Below are positions 49,538-59,049 of a stretch of 64,000 nucleotides of DNA, in pieces. Source of the stretch: UBA9160 sp035489755. GTDB taxonomy: Bacteria; Myxococcota_A; UBA9160. Where the stretch lies: assembly GCA_035489755.1 (NCBI GenBank), contig DATGZK010000072.1, positions 1 to 64,000 on the forward strand, in the 5' to 3' direction. The notes under the pieces were generated by a model. That model was not told the origin of the DNA. It searched no databases and saw only the letters and a list, made by a program, of their open reading frames with translations. Position 1 is the stretch's first letter; every line of letters starts with the position of its first letter. A program made the translations under genes and the position numbers.

Positions 49538-52183
49538 CTAGCCCACGATATTGACGAGCCTCCCGGGCACGACAATCACTTTCTTGGGCGTTCGTCCGTT
49601 AAGGTGCTTTCTCACGTTTTCCGCCGCCAGCGCTGCTTGCTTGATCGCGTCCTCGTCCGCGTCGACGGGAACGTCAATCTCATCACGCCGCTTGCCGTTC
49701 ACCTGAACCGCCAACCGCACGGTGTCGCTCACGAGATAAGCCGGGTCGGCGACGGGCCAAGGGCTGTAGGCAAGCGACGTCGTGTGACCGAGGCGTTGCC
49801 AGATCTCCTCGGCGAGGTGCGGCGCGAAGGGTGCGAGCAGCAGCACGAAGGCTTCCCCGGCTTCTCGAGGGAGCGACGCGTCCTTCGCGATGTCGCGCGT
49901 GAAGATCATAAGTTTCGAGATCGCGGTGTTGAAGCCGAGCTCTTCGAGGTCCTTCGTGACGCCCGCAACGGTTCGTGCGAGGAGGCGCTGCTGATCTCGC
50001 GAGCCGCGACCCGCGCTGATGCTGCGCAGCGGCTCGCCAGGCGAGTCTTCGTCGATGAACAGCCGCCACACCCGCTGCAAGAAGCGGTAGACGCCCTGAA
50101 TTCCCTCCGTGCTCCAGGGCGCGGCTTTTTCGAGAGGACCGATAAACATTTCGTACAGGCGCATGGCATCGGCGCCGTGCTCGTCGATCACCTGGTCGGG
50201 GTTGATGACGTTGCCGCGGCTCTTCGACATCTTTTCGACCACTTCCTCGAGCACGAGATCGTCGATCGTCGGATGGAGGGGCTTCTTGTCGGCGCTCCAG
50301 CGCACCTTTTCCAACGCTACCCAGCGCTCCTTCACCTCCCTGTCGCTCGGCGCGGCGATTGCCCGCTCACCCGCCGTGCGAACGGCCGAGGACGGGAAAC
50401 AGCGGGTTGCCGCGGCCGGGTCGTCAGCCATGTTGTCGTCGTAGTAGCGGTAGCTAAAGCCGAGGATCATTCCTTGGTTTACCAGCTTGTGAAAGGGCTC
50501 CTTGGTGTGTACGTAGCCAAGGTCGTAGAGAACCTTGTGCCAGAACCGCGCGTACAGCAGGTGCAGCACGGCGTGCTCGGCACCACCGATGTAGAGATCC
50601 ACGGGCATCCAATAACGCTCGGCTTCGCGCGAGAAGGCAGCATTGGCATTGTGCGGGTCGAGGAAGCGCAGATAGTACCAGCAGCTCCCGGCCCACTGCG
50701 GCATGACGTTCGGATCGCGTCGTGCAGGCGCTCCCGTCTCTGGGTCCCGCGTCATGATCCAATCGCGTGCGCGCTCAAGCGGGGTACCCCCGACGGTTGC
50801 GGGGCGGAAGTCGTCGAGTTCGGGAAGAAGCAGGGGCAGCTCGCTCTCGGGGAGGAGTTTCGTCGTTCCGTCCTCCAGGTGGAGCAGGGGAAACGGCTCA
50901 CCCCAGTAACGCTGACGGCTGAACAGCCAGTCGCGCAACTTGTAGCTGATCGTACCCTCGCCCAGGGCTTCTTTCGTCAGCCACTCAATCATGCGTCGCT
51001 TTGCCTCCGGGGTGGGGAGGCCGTCCAGGAACCCGGAGTTCACGCTGACACCGTCCTCCATGAAGGGCAGCGCCGGTGAGGGTTTTCCCGGGGCGCCATC
51101 CACCACCCGGACAATGGGAAGGCCGAAGGCAGACGCAAATTCAAAGTCGCGTTCGTCATGGCCTGGCACCGCCATGATGGCGCCGGTGCCGTAGCTCGCG
51201 AGCACGTAGTCTGCGACCCAGATCGGAATTTCACGTTGCGTGCACGGATTGAGCGCCCGGGCGCCCGTGTCGACGCCCGTCTTCTCCTTCGCCTCGGCCA
51301 TGCGGGCGCGCTCACTCTTGCGCGTCGCGGCCGTGACGTAGGCTTCCACGGCGGCGCGCCGCTCGGGCGTCACGATCTCCGCGACGAGGGGATGCTCGGG
51401 AGCGAGCACCAGGTAGGTCGCCCCGAACAGCGTGTCGGGCCGGGTCGTGAAAACCTCGATCGTCTGGCCCTGCGCGCTCTTCACCGCGAAGCGGACCCGC
51501 GCCCCCTCGCTCTTTCCGATCCAGTCGCGCTGCTGCTTCTTGATCGGCTCGGGCCAATCCAGCTCCTCGAGATCTTCGAGCAGCCGTTCGGCATAGGCGG
51601 TGATCTTGAGCATCCACTGGCGCATGGGCCGCCGCTCGACGGGATGACCGCCGATTTCGCTCTTTCCGTCGATCACCTCCTCGTTGGCGAGCACCGTCCC
51701 GAGCGCGGGGCACCAGTTCACGGGCACCTCGGCCTGGTAGGCGAGACCTCTCTTGTAGAGCTGCTGGAAGATCCATTGGGTCCACTTCACGTAGCCGGGG
51801 TCGGTCGTGTCGATCTCTCGCGACCAGTCATAGCTAAAGCCAAGGCTCTGAATCTGCCGGCGGAAGTTCTCGACGTTGCGACGCGTCGTGTCTCGCGGGT
51901 GTGTCCCGGTCTTGATGGCGTACTGCTCCGCAGGCAGGCCGAAGGCGTCCCAGCCCATGGGATGGAGCACGTTGAATCCGCGCATCCGCTTGTAGCGGGC
52001 CAGGATATCGGTCGCCGTATACCCCTCGGGATGGCCGACATGGAGCCCGTCGCCGGAGGGGTAGGGGAACATGTCGAGCACGTAGAACTTGGGCTTGGCC
52101 GGGTCGATCTCGGCGCGGAAGGTCTCGTGGTTCCGCCAGTAGGCCTGCCACTTGGGCTCGATGCGCTTGGGGTCGTACGGCAT
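49538..52183 (-). CDS. leuS: leucyl-tRNA synthetase
   Basis: LeuRS charges tRNA-Leu. The 881-aa protein has the class I signature 'FPYPSGDGLHVGHPEGY' with HxGH (48-51), the CP1 editing domain with 'TTRPDTLFGATYLVLAPEHPL' broken around residue 260, 'VPGHDERDFEFA', and 'KMSKSRGN' (651-658), then the anticodon domain and the C-terminal 'VQVNGKRRDEIDVP'. It is slightly longer than the E. coli enzyme. ATG 52183 gives the normal start 'MPYDPKRIEPKWQ'. Its start region is divergent from ppsR, 29 bp away. Confidence 0.97.
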   Translation of the reverse strand: MPYDPKRIEPKWQAYWRNHETFRAEIDPAKPKFYVLDMFPYPSGDGLHVGHPEGYTATDILARYKRMRGFNVLHPMGWDAFGLPAEQYAIKTGTHPRDTTRRNVENFRRQIQSLGFSYDWSREIDTTDPGYVKWTQWIFQQLYKRGLAYQAEVPVNWCPALGTVLANEEVIDGKSEIGGHPVERRPMRQWMLKITAYAERLLEDLEELDWPEPIKKQQRDWIGKSEGARVRFAVKSAQGQTIEVFTTRPDTLFGATYLVLAPEHPLVAEIVTPERRAAVEAYVTAATRKSERARMAEAKEKTGVDTGARALNPCTQREIPIWVADYVLASYGTGAIMAVPGHDERDFEFASAFGLPIVRVVDGAPGKPSPALPFMEDGVSVNSGFLDGLPTPEAKRRMIEWLTKEALGEGTISYKLRDWLFSRQRYWGEPFPLLHLEDGTTKLLPESELPLLLPELDDFRPATVGGTPLERARDWIMTRDPETGAPARRDPNVMPQWAGSCWYYLRFLDPHNANAAFSREAERYWMPVDLYIGGAEHAVLHLLYARFWHKVLYDLGYVHTKEPFHKLVNQGMILGFSYRYYDDNMADDPAAATRCFPSSAVRTAGERAIAAPSDREVKERWVALEKVRWSADKKPLHPTIDDLVLEEVVEKMSKSRGNVINPDQVIDEHGADAMRLYEMFIGPLEKAAPWSTEGIQGVYRFLQRVWRLFIDEDSPGEPLRSISAGRGSRDQQRLLARTVAGVTKDLEELGFNTAISKLMIFTRDIAKDASLPREAGEAFVLLLAPFAPHLAEEIWQRLGHTTSLAYSPWPVADPAYLVSDTVRLAVQVNGKRRDEIDVPVDADEDAIKQAALAAENVRKHLNGRTPKKVIVVPGRLVNIVG

Positions 52184-52212
52184 GGCCGGGAGACTGCCGC
52201 TAGAGTCGAGGT

Positions 52213-53046
52213 GTGTCCACCGCGGTCGACACCAAGTTTGCCGAGGTGTTCGTCGTTTCCGACGGGACCGGCGAGACGGCAACCGGCGCCGTCCGCGCCG
52301 CCATGTCGCAGTTCCAGACCGCCTGGAGGCTGCGCACGTTCGGCGACGTGCGTCATGAATCGCAAGTGCGTCGGGTGGTCCAGCTCGCGCAGCGGTCGGG
52401 CGCGCTCGTGGTCTTCACCGTGGTGGACAAACGGGTGGCCGAGAAGATCCGCAACCTCAGCACCGAGCTTGGGGTCCCGGTGGTCGACGTCCTCGGCCCC
52501 CTCATCTCGAACGTGGCGCAGCACCTGCACGTTGAGCCCAAGCTCAAGCCCGGGCTCTTGCACGGCTTCTCGGACCACTACTTCCGGCGCATCGAAGCGG
52601 TCGAGTTCGCCGTGCGCCACGACGATGGGATGAACATGCATACGCTGTTCGAGGCGGACCTCGTGCTCACGGGGCCCTCGCGGACCTCGAAGACGCCGCT
52701 CTCGATGTATCTCGCGCAGCGTGGCTACAAGACCGGGAATGTGCCGCTGATCCCCACGATTGAACCGCCCCGGGAGCTGTGCGAGATGGACCCGCGCAAG
52801 GTTCTGGGGCTCGTTCTCGATCCCACGTCGCTTTTGACGGTGCGGCAGGCCCGCATGCGCACCATGGGTGCCGCGCCGTACTCGGCCTACGTCGACCGCG
52901 AGGGAGTAGCGCTGGAAATTGAGCGCGCGCGCCGCGTCTTTCGATCGCACGGCTGGCGCACCGTCGACACGACAGGCAGAGCCGTTGAGGAGACAGCGTC
53001 CCGGGTGCTCGAGCTCCTCGGCGTGGACTCGGTCTCGACGCGCTAG
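52213..53046 (+). CDS. ppsR: pyruvate, water/phosphate dikinase regulatory protein (PpsR/DUF299)
   Basis: The bifunctional PpsR kinase/phosphorylase switches PEP synthase or pyruvate phosphate dikinase off and on. The 277-aa protein has 'VFVVSDGTGETATGAVRAAM' in parts, the P-loop-like 'GPSRTSKTPLSMYLA' and 'GYKTGNVPLIP', and ends with 'RTVDTTGRAVEETASRVL', all family markers. The target enzyme is not in the window. It shares a 29-bp intergenic region with leuS. Confidence 0.93.
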   Translation: MSTAVDTKFAEVFVVSDGTGETATGAVRAAMSQFQTAWRLRTFGDVRHESQVRRVVQLAQRSGALVVFTVVDKRVAEKIRNLSTELGVPVVDVLGPLISNVAQHLHVEPKLKPGLLHGFSDHYFRRIEAVEFAVRHDDGMNMHTLFEADLVLTGPSRTSKTPLSMYLAQRGYKTGNVPLIPTIEPPRELCEMDPRKVLGLVLDPTSLLTVRQARMRTMGAAPYSAYVDREGVALEIERARRVFRSHGWRTVDTTGRAVEETASRVLELLGVDSVSTR

Positions 53047-53061
53047 GTCCGTCCGCCTGGG

Positions 53062-56000
53062 CTAGGCGAGCCCCTTCTTGGCTTCGAGCTCCTTCTGGTA
53101 GCGCATGGCCTCGCGCTGCTCGTCGGTCAGCAGAGCCGTCGCCACCCTGGGTCGCAGGATCGAATAAAAGGTCGGCACGATGGTGATCGCGCCCAGCATG
53201 TTCACGATCATGAGGATCACCAGCAGATACGCCATTTCGGCCTGGAACCGCAGGTTTGAAAAGGTCCACAAGAAAATGCCGCCGACGACCGTCGTGGCGG
53301 TAAAGCTCACCGCCATGCCTGTGGTGCGGACGGCACGGCGGATCGCTTCGTCGATATCCGAGGTCTCCGCCACCTCCTGTCGAATGCGGTCCACGATGTA
53401 GATTGCATAGTCGACGCCGATGCCCACGCCCACAGACTGCACGGGCAAGGTATTGATGTTGAGTCCGACGCCCGCGATCGCCATGTACGCCAGGGACACC
53501 AGGGTGGCTGTTGAGATCTGCAGGAAGATGATCCCACCACTCGCCGGGGATTGATAGGTGATGGAGTGCAGGATGAAGATCACGAGGAAGATGAGGGAGA
53601 TGTTGGCGACGTGGCTGCGCTCGACCTCCTCGTTGATCGCGGCCAGGATGCCCATCACGCCTCCCGCCATTACGAACTGGGCACCGCGGGTCCACGATTG
53701 CGTCGGTTGGTACTCAGGCGTGTGGTCCACGGATTTCAAGTCCTGCACGATCAGCTGATTGGTATTCACCGCGACCGCGCGCACGCCGTATTCCTCGTTC
53801 TCCCACCACTGCGACACATTGCCGTTGTCCCAGTCGGCGAGTCCGGCAGGCCACGTGAAGACCTGGCCCTCGGCGATCGCGTTCTTCGCGTTCTCATAGC
53901 TCTCGTGCGAGCCCTTCTTGAACTCGTCAATCCACGTCGGGAGCCCGTCCGCCTTTGCGTTCTTGACCTCGAAGGGTTTGTAGACCTCGTCGGGCTGGCG
54001 CACGCGCACGTTCAGCGTGTGATGCCGCGCGGGAAGGAGCGGATCCAGCATGTAGTAGAAGATGTCCGTCAGCCTCGCCGGAGACCAGATTGGCGCGTCG
54101 TGGGGGGCTTTGTCTTTGTCGAGGCGGACGATGACCTCGCCCACGGGATGGCGTTCGATGAACTCCTCGGAGGTGAGGACGGCACGCATGATCGTGTCGC
54201 CCTTGTGATTGGGATAGAAGAACGAGATATTCGCGTCGCGCCCGTCGTCAGTCATGTACGGCCGCAAAAAGCCCGGCGGGCCGTTCGTTTGGAGCTGGAA
54301 GATCATGGCCCGCAGCGTGCCCGGGTGCTCGGGAATGAAGTGCCACTTCGGATCGCCATAGTGGTTCTGTTGCCAGGAGCCGCGCAGGAAGGGGACGAGC
54401 GACACCGACGCTCCAAGATCGGTGTACTCCTTCATGAAGCGTTCGAACTCTTCCATCCGGCGCACGGGGGACGAGTCCGCCGACGCGTTCGGCCGGTCGC
54501 CGCTCACGTAAACGACCATCGAATCCACCCCGCCAAAGCGGCGGGCAATCTCAGCGGTCGCCACGTTGAACTCGTGCTTGGGCCAAAGCAGCGTGGAGCC
54601 GGGCGACGCCTCACCGATCTTCGAGTACTTGAGCGTGATGAAAAGGGAGGTTCCGAACAGCAGGACCGTCCCAGCGCCGATCACGTACTTCCAGAACGGG
54701 TGCGTCACCGCGTTTCCGACGGCGCGCATGGCGCGGATCATCGTCTTCGGGAGAAAGTGCTCAGATTCCCTCGGGGCCGGCAGGTAGCAGATCATCACGG
54801 GGTGCAGGATTTCCACGGTCGCGAGGATCGATGCCACCCAGAAGGCACCGAACTTGGCAAGGTCGCGCATCTGCGGGATCGACGTCACGAGAATGACGAG
54901 AAGGCCGCCCACATCGACCAGGATCCCGAGCGTGCCGGGGACGAAGACCTCCCCCATGGCCACGGTCGCCGCCTCGACCTTCGCCTCCTGGGGATCGCCG
55001 TAGCGCGGGAGGAGGAGTTCATAGTCCTCGAAGAAGCGTTCCGCCATCTGCACGGTATGGGATACCGCGCGGGCCGTGATGATCATCGGGATCACAAGCA
55101 CCAAGGGGTCGAACGTGATGTGGGTCCAGCCGGTAAAGCCAAGGCCCCAGATCACGGTCGCGATCGCAGCGATCATCGGAATGAGGACGCCGTGGAGCCG
55201 CCGGAAGTAGCCGAGTAGCAACGCGAATACCGTGACCACGGTGCCGATCGTGTAAAAGCCGATCTCCTTCGCGTGCTTCAGGATCCAGCCGACGTGGATC
55301 GGCTCGCCGGAGACGAAGATCTGGACATTGTCCGTCTGCTCCCTGGCCTTGATGGCCTGCACGTGATTGAAAACCGCCTGGTAAACCTCGCGGCTGTTCA
55401 GGCGGTCGGTCACGAATCCCGCGGTGATCAGTGCACCCTTCTCGTCCTTCGAGACCAGCCGCCCGAAGATGAAGGGCGGGTTTTGCCGCACGAGCTCCCG
55501 GATGTGGTCGGCGTCGTCCTGGGTCTGCGGCGGTTTTTTCATCAGGATGTCGGAGTTGATGCTGCCGTCGGGACCGATCTCGACGACGCGGGTACTGCGC
55601 GCGGCGACCGATTGGATCTGGTCGTGGTTCACGGGGTAGGGCGGAAACTGGTGGTCGAGCTCCTTCAGGATCTCCTCGCTCGAGAGCCTGCCCTGCTCTT
55701 CGAGCTTCGATCGCAACTCTTCCCGCGCCTGGGTCTTCGCGTCAAAGCCCTCGCCGTCGACTGACTTGGTGATGCGCGAGATCTTCTGCAGGGTTTCCGG
55801 GGTGAAGATCGTTCCGTCCTTCACCACCACCGCGATCGCGACGAGGGACGACGTGCCGAATACCCCCGAAAACTTGTCCTGGGCGTTGATGAAGGGGTGC
55901 CGCGGATAGAGGGCGCGAGCCGACGTATCGACGCGGACAATCGGCCCGGGCAGCCGGTGGCCCGCGGCCGAGAGGGCCGCATTCACGATCGGATAGAGGA

Positions 56001-56115
56001 AAAAAAGCGTCTGTGCGATCAGCCAGATCGCGATCGGGAAGCGGTTCCGCGTGACGAAGCGCGCGAAGCGCAGGGTCGCGGTCTCGCGGACATGGTGCTG
56101 CGGTACGTCGGCCAT
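53062..56115 (-). CDS. RND-superfamily exporter (MMPL-like, 1017 aa)
   Basis: The protein has the two-fold RND layout: an N-terminal helix ('IAIWLIAQTLFFLYPI'), a large periplasmic loop with many charged residues (residues 70-270), six helices including 'FALLLGYFRRLHGVLIP', a second periplasmic loop, and six further helices with 'GVGIGVDYAIYIVDRI' carrying the Asp-type proton relay. It has no hairpin for TolC contact, so it fits the HAE2/MmpL-type exporters of lipids or hopanoids. Such very large 'predicted exporters' are frequent in delta-type bacteria. ATG 56115 is followed by a polar N-terminus. The substrate is unknown. Confidence 0.85.
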   Translation of the reverse strand: MADVPQHHVRETATLRFARFVTRNRFPIAIWLIAQTLFFLYPIVNAALSAAGHRLPGPIVRVDTSARALYPRHPFINAQDKFSGVFGTSSLVAIAVVVKDGTIFTPETLQKISRITKSVDGEGFDAKTQAREELRSKLEEQGRLSSEEILKELDHQFPPYPVNHDQIQSVAARSTRVVEIGPDGSINSDILMKKPPQTQDDADHIRELVRQNPPFIFGRLVSKDEKGALITAGFVTDRLNSREVYQAVFNHVQAIKAREQTDNVQIFVSGEPIHVGWILKHAKEIGFYTIGTVVTVFALLLGYFRRLHGVLIPMIAAIATVIWGLGFTGWTHITFDPLVLVIPMIITARAVSHTVQMAERFFEDYELLLPRYGDPQEAKVEAATVAMGEVFVPGTLGILVDVGGLLVILVTSIPQMRDLAKFGAFWVASILATVEILHPVMICYLPAPRESEHFLPKTMIRAMRAVGNAVTHPFWKYVIGAGTVLLFGTSLFITLKYSKIGEASPGSTLLWPKHEFNVATAEIARRFGGVDSMVVYVSGDRPNASADSSPVRRMEEFERFMKEYTDLGASVSLVPFLRGSWQQNHYGDPKWHFIPEHPGTLRAMIFQLQTNGPPGFLRPYMTDDGRDANISFFYPNHKGDTIMRAVLTSEEFIERHPVGEVIVRLDKDKAPHDAPIWSPARLTDIFYYMLDPLLPARHHTLNVRVRQPDEVYKPFEVKNAKADGLPTWIDEFKKGSHESYENAKNAIAEGQVFTWPAGLADWDNGNVSQWWENEEYGVRAVAVNTNQLIVQDLKSVDHTPEYQPTQSWTRGAQFVMAGGVMGILAAINEEVERSHVANISLIFLVIFILHSITYQSPASGGIIFLQISTATLVSLAYMAIAGVGLNINTLPVQSVGVGIGVDYAIYIVDRIRQEVAETSDIDEAIRRAVRTTGMAVSFTATTVVGGIFLWTFSNLRFQAEMAYLLVILMIVNMLGAITIVPTFYSILRPRVATALLTDEQREAMRYQKELEAKKGLA

Positions 56116-56149
56116 GAAGCCCTCTTGCTCGGTGGATCAGCCCAATTAA

Positions 56150-56171
56150 GGACGCCCGGACCGGGACGTCC
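56150..56171. other. GC-rich hairpin in the divergent promoter region
   Basis: GGACG-c-CCGG-a-CCGG-ga-CGTCC forms a nearly perfect stem just upstream of the exporter start. It may be a regulatory dyad or a transcript structure. The remaining 200 bp to the dehydrogenase gene show no further feature. Confidence 0.25.
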
Positions 56172-56372
56172 GTTTCACACGACGGCGGTTTGGAGGCGCG
56201 AACGGCGAGTTGCTCGCGCCGAACGGCCACCCGGCCGCACCTTATTTCGGGAGGGCCCCTCGGGTCAAGCGAAGAGACGCTCCCAGCGAGCGGCGTCGAG
56301 ACGTTCGATCCAACATGGGCTTTTGGCCCCCCGCGTGGAGCGCCATCTCGGGTGCGGTGCTAGCACCAAGGG

Positions 56373-57422
56373 ATGCCGTCTCGACTCCGGGTCTTGGTGT
56401 GCCGGCCACTGCCCGAAGGCGCCCTTTCGAAGATCGCTGAGACTGTCGAGATCGTGACGATGGCCCGCTCGGCGGAGCCGGGCGATGGGGAGCTACGCCG
56501 GGTCCTGGCCTCGGTCCACGGAGTCCTGTGCCTCCTTGGTGATCCGATTGGCGCCGCGGCGCTCGCCGCCGCCCCGCGACTGCGGGTGGTTTCCAGCGTC
56601 TCGGTGGGTGTGGATCACATCGACGTGGAGTCGGCGACCGCTCTCGGCATCCCCGTCGGCCATACACCCACGGTTCTGGCCGAAACCACGGCCGATTTGG
56701 CTTTTGCGCTCCTTCTCACGGCCGCGCGGCGCGTGGCCGAAGGGGATCGCTTCGTGCGGTCGGGAGCGTGGAGTCGTGACGAGGCAGCGTCGCCAGGGGA
56801 ACCCGGAGGCCAGCCCGCGCCTTGGGGTCTCGACTTCATGCAGGGTCGCGACGTGTACGGCGCGACCCTGGGGATCGTCGGGCTCGGTGAAATCGGCCGC
56901 GCGGTCGCTCGGCGCGCCCAGGGTTTTGGGATGCGGGTCCTTGGCTGGTCGCGCACCCCGCGCGCTCTCGCCGGAGTCGAGCCCATGGCGCTGCCGGATC
57001 TGCTGCGCGCTGCGGACTTCGTGAGCGTGCACGTCGCGCGCACGCCTGAGACCGAGGGCCTCCTGGGCCGGGAGGCCCTCGCCCTTTTGCACCCGCATGC
57101 CGTTGTGGTCAACACCGCCCGCGGCGGGATCGTCGACGAAGACGCCCTGGCCGAGATGCTCCGCAAGGGGCGGCTTGCCGCGGCAGGCCTCGACGTTTTC
57201 GCGAAGGAGCCGCTGCCGAAGACGAGCCCGCTGCTCCGGCTTGAGAACGTCGTGCTGACTCCCCATATTGGGAGCGCCAGCCTCGCGACGCGCACGCGCA
57301 TGCTCGATCTTGCGCTCGCGAATCTGCAGACGGGCCTCGCCTTTGAGCCTCTGCCGCGCTGTGCGAACCCGCAGGTCTATGCGACGCTGGCATATCGCAA
57401 CCGCTCGCAGGCAGGGCTCTAA
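56373..57422 (+). CDS. D-isomer-specific 2-hydroxyacid dehydrogenase
   Basis: The 349-aa NAD(P)-dependent enzyme has the N-terminal catalytic half ('VSSVSVGVDHIDVESATALGI'), the Rossmann signature 'GIVGLGEIGRAVARRAQGFGM', and the catalytic residues Arg in 'VVNTARGGIVDEDAL', Glu in 'DVFAKEPLP' and His in 'LTPHIGSASLATR'. It most resembles glyoxylate/hydroxypyruvate reductases. A GGG directly touches the ATG, so a downstream start is possible. It overlaps the convergent NYN gene by 4 nt at the 3' ends. Confidence 0.88.
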   Translation: MPSRLRVLVCRPLPEGALSKIAETVEIVTMARSAEPGDGELRRVLASVHGVLCLLGDPIGAAALAAAPRLRVVSSVSVGVDHIDVESATALGIPVGHTPTVLAETTADLAFALLLTAARRVAEGDRFVRSGAWSRDEAASPGEPGGQPAPWGLDFMQGRDVYGATLGIVGLGEIGRAVARRAQGFGMRVLGWSRTPRALAGVEPMALPDLLRAADFVSVHVARTPETEGLLGREALALLHPHAVVVNTARGGIVDEDALAEMLRKGRLAAAGLDVFAKEPLPKTSPLLRLENVVLTPHIGSASLATRTRMLDLALANLQTGLAFEPLPRCANPQVYATLAYRNRSQAGL

Positions 57423-58054
57423 CCACCCACGTCGCCGGAGTGGCCTTTTGCCGGGAGGGTGCCGGCGCTTCGATTGCAGCGCGCGAGAAAAGTGAGGGGC
57501 GAAACCACGCTCGCGCCGCCGTGGCGTGCGCGGCCCTGGACCTGGCGATCTGCTGTCACGACCGCGATGCGCTCGGGCTCTTGCGAAGTCCGCACGTGTC
57601 TCACCAGCCAATCGTCCGCGGAAGGCGCGTACACGAGTCGCACACGCGAAGGCGGCGGAGGCTCGGCAGCCCGCGGAGCCTCAGGCTTCGCCGCGTCGAA
57701 GACGACGATGATCTGTGCCGCCGGGTCTTCGAACGTATCGGCGATCGCGAGGAGCTGCGATTGCACCGAAGCCGTCCACCAGCCGCGCCGATCGCGCCCG
57801 CGCAGAACGCCGGCGTGGAGCACGTTGTAGCCGTCGATGAGCCAAAGGCGCGGCGCGGGTGCGTCGGCTCCTGCCTCGGGTCCGGCCCCCTCAAAATCTT
57901 GGGATGGCGTCACGCGATTCTCCTGGGAGCCCAGCACCGCCGCCCACGCGAGCCCGAATGCCAGGAAGCCCGCAATCACCACGAGGGGCTCGAGGACGGC
58001 CTTGAGCCACGGCCCTCGCGCACAAGATCGGAGACCCGACGCCCCCATTGCCAC
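57419..58054 (-). CDS. membrane-anchored YacP-like NYN ribonuclease-type protein
   Basis: After an N-terminal membrane helix ('VLEPLVVIAGFLAFGLAWAAVLGS') and a linker, residues 65-200 form a NYN (PIN-like) domain with 'WLIDGYNVLHAG', 'IIVVFDAAKPEA', 'YAPSADDWLVRHVR' and 'IAVVTADRQVQGRARHGGA'. In Bacillus, YacP (Rae1) is a soluble ribosome-bound endonuclease. All acidic metal-site residues (Asp in 'DGYN', 'FDA', 'ADDW', 'TADR') are kept. The membrane anchor is unusual. Confidence 0.75.
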   Translation of the reverse strand: MAMGASGLRSCARGPWLKAVLEPLVVIAGFLAFGLAWAAVLGSQENRVTPSQDFEGAGPEAGADAPAPRLWLIDGYNVLHAGVLRGRDRRGWWTASVQSQLLAIADTFEDPAAQIIVVFDAAKPEAPRAAEPPPPSRVRLVYAPSADDWLVRHVRTSQEPERIAVVTADRQVQGRARHGGASVVSPLTFLARCNRSAGTLPAKGHSGDVGG

Positions 58055-58164
58055 CCCCTTGATCGACGGCCTGACCTTGCGCCCGAGACGTGACGGGGGA
58101 GGTCACGTCCGCTTCCGGAGATTTGAGCCTTGCGGCTCGCTTTCGCGTGGCGTAACCCACCGCC

Positions 58165-59049
58165 ATGCCCGCCCACGAAGCTCGGTCGCCCGTCACGCTG
58201 GGGCTCGTCCAGATGCGCTGCTCCGCCAACCCGGAGGAGAATCTCGCGAGGGCGCTCGAACGGGTGGAGGAGGCGGCCCGGCGCGGCGCCAAGATCGTGT
58301 GCCTTCCCGAACTCTTCCGCTCCCGCTATTTCTGCCAGTCCGAAGAGACGGAACGCTTCCGGCTGGCCGAGCCCGTCCCTGGACCCAGTACGGAGGTGCT
58401 GTCCAAGCTCGCGGCCGCCCGGGGGGTCGTGGTGGTGGCGTCGCTGTTCGAGCGGCGTGCCGAGGGCCTCTATCACAACACGGCGGTAACGCTCGATGCC
58501 GATGGCCGGATCGCAGGGATGTACCGCAAGATGCATATCCCAGACGATCCTCTCTACTATGAGAAGTTCTATTTCACGCCGGGCGACCTCGGCTTCTCTT
58601 CCGTCGATACGCGGCACGCGCGGATCGGCACCCTCGTGTGCTGGGACCAGTGGTTCCCCGAGGCTGCACGGCTCACGGCGCTCAGTGGCGCGCAAGTGAT
58701 CCTCTTCCCGACGGCGATCGGCTGGCAGTTTGACCAGGGCATCGCGGTCGACGCGTCGCAGCACGACGCCTGGGAGACGATCCAGCGCGGGCACGCCATT
58801 GCGAACGGCGTGTTCGTGGCGGTCGCCAATCGTGTGGGCCCCGAAGAGGGCATCCGCTTCTGGGGCCAGTCGTTCGTGGCGGATCCCTTCGGCCGCGTGC
58901 TGGCGCGTGCCTCCTCTTCTGACGAGGAGGTCCTCCTTGTGGAGTGCGATCTTGGCCTTGTCGAGCAGACGCGCCGGAACTGGCCTTTCCTGCGCGATAG
59001 ACGCATCGATGCGTATGGCGATCTGCTAAAACGTTATCGCGACGGATGA
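58165..59049 (+). CDS. aguB: N-carbamoylputrescine amidase
   Basis: This nitrilase-family enzyme hydrolyses N-carbamoylputrescine to putrescine. The 294-aa protein has the catalytic triad Glu49 ('CLPELF'), Lys122 ('YRKMHIPDDP') and Cys159 ('LVCWDQWFPEAAR'). 'HIPDDPLYYEKFYFTPGD' is diagnostic of the AguB branch. Its stop overlaps the aguA start as ATGA, so both enzymes of the agmatine route are made together. Confidence 0.95.
   Translation: MPAHEARSPVTLGLVQMRCSANPEENLARALERVEEAARRGAKIVCLPELFRSRYFCQSEETERFRLAEPVPGPSTEVLSKLAAARGVVVVASLFERRAEGLYHNTAVTLDADGRIAGMYRKMHIPDDPLYYEKFYFTPGDLGFSSVDTRHARIGTLVCWDQWFPEAARLTALSGAQVILFPTAIGWQFDQGIAVDASQHDAWETIQRGHAIANGVFVAVANRVGPEEGIRFWGQSFVADPFGRVLARASSSDEEVLLVECDLGLVEQTRRNWPFLRDRRIDAYGDLLKRYRDG

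Noticed and set aside
51158..52633. Long plus-strand frame across the leuS 5' half and ppsR
   Set aside because: Overlaps two certain genes in other frames and contains no domain.
53551..55218. 555-codon plus-strand frame opposite the RND exporter
   Set aside because: Shadow of a highly conserved membrane protein; His/Arg/Glu-rich sequence without a fold.
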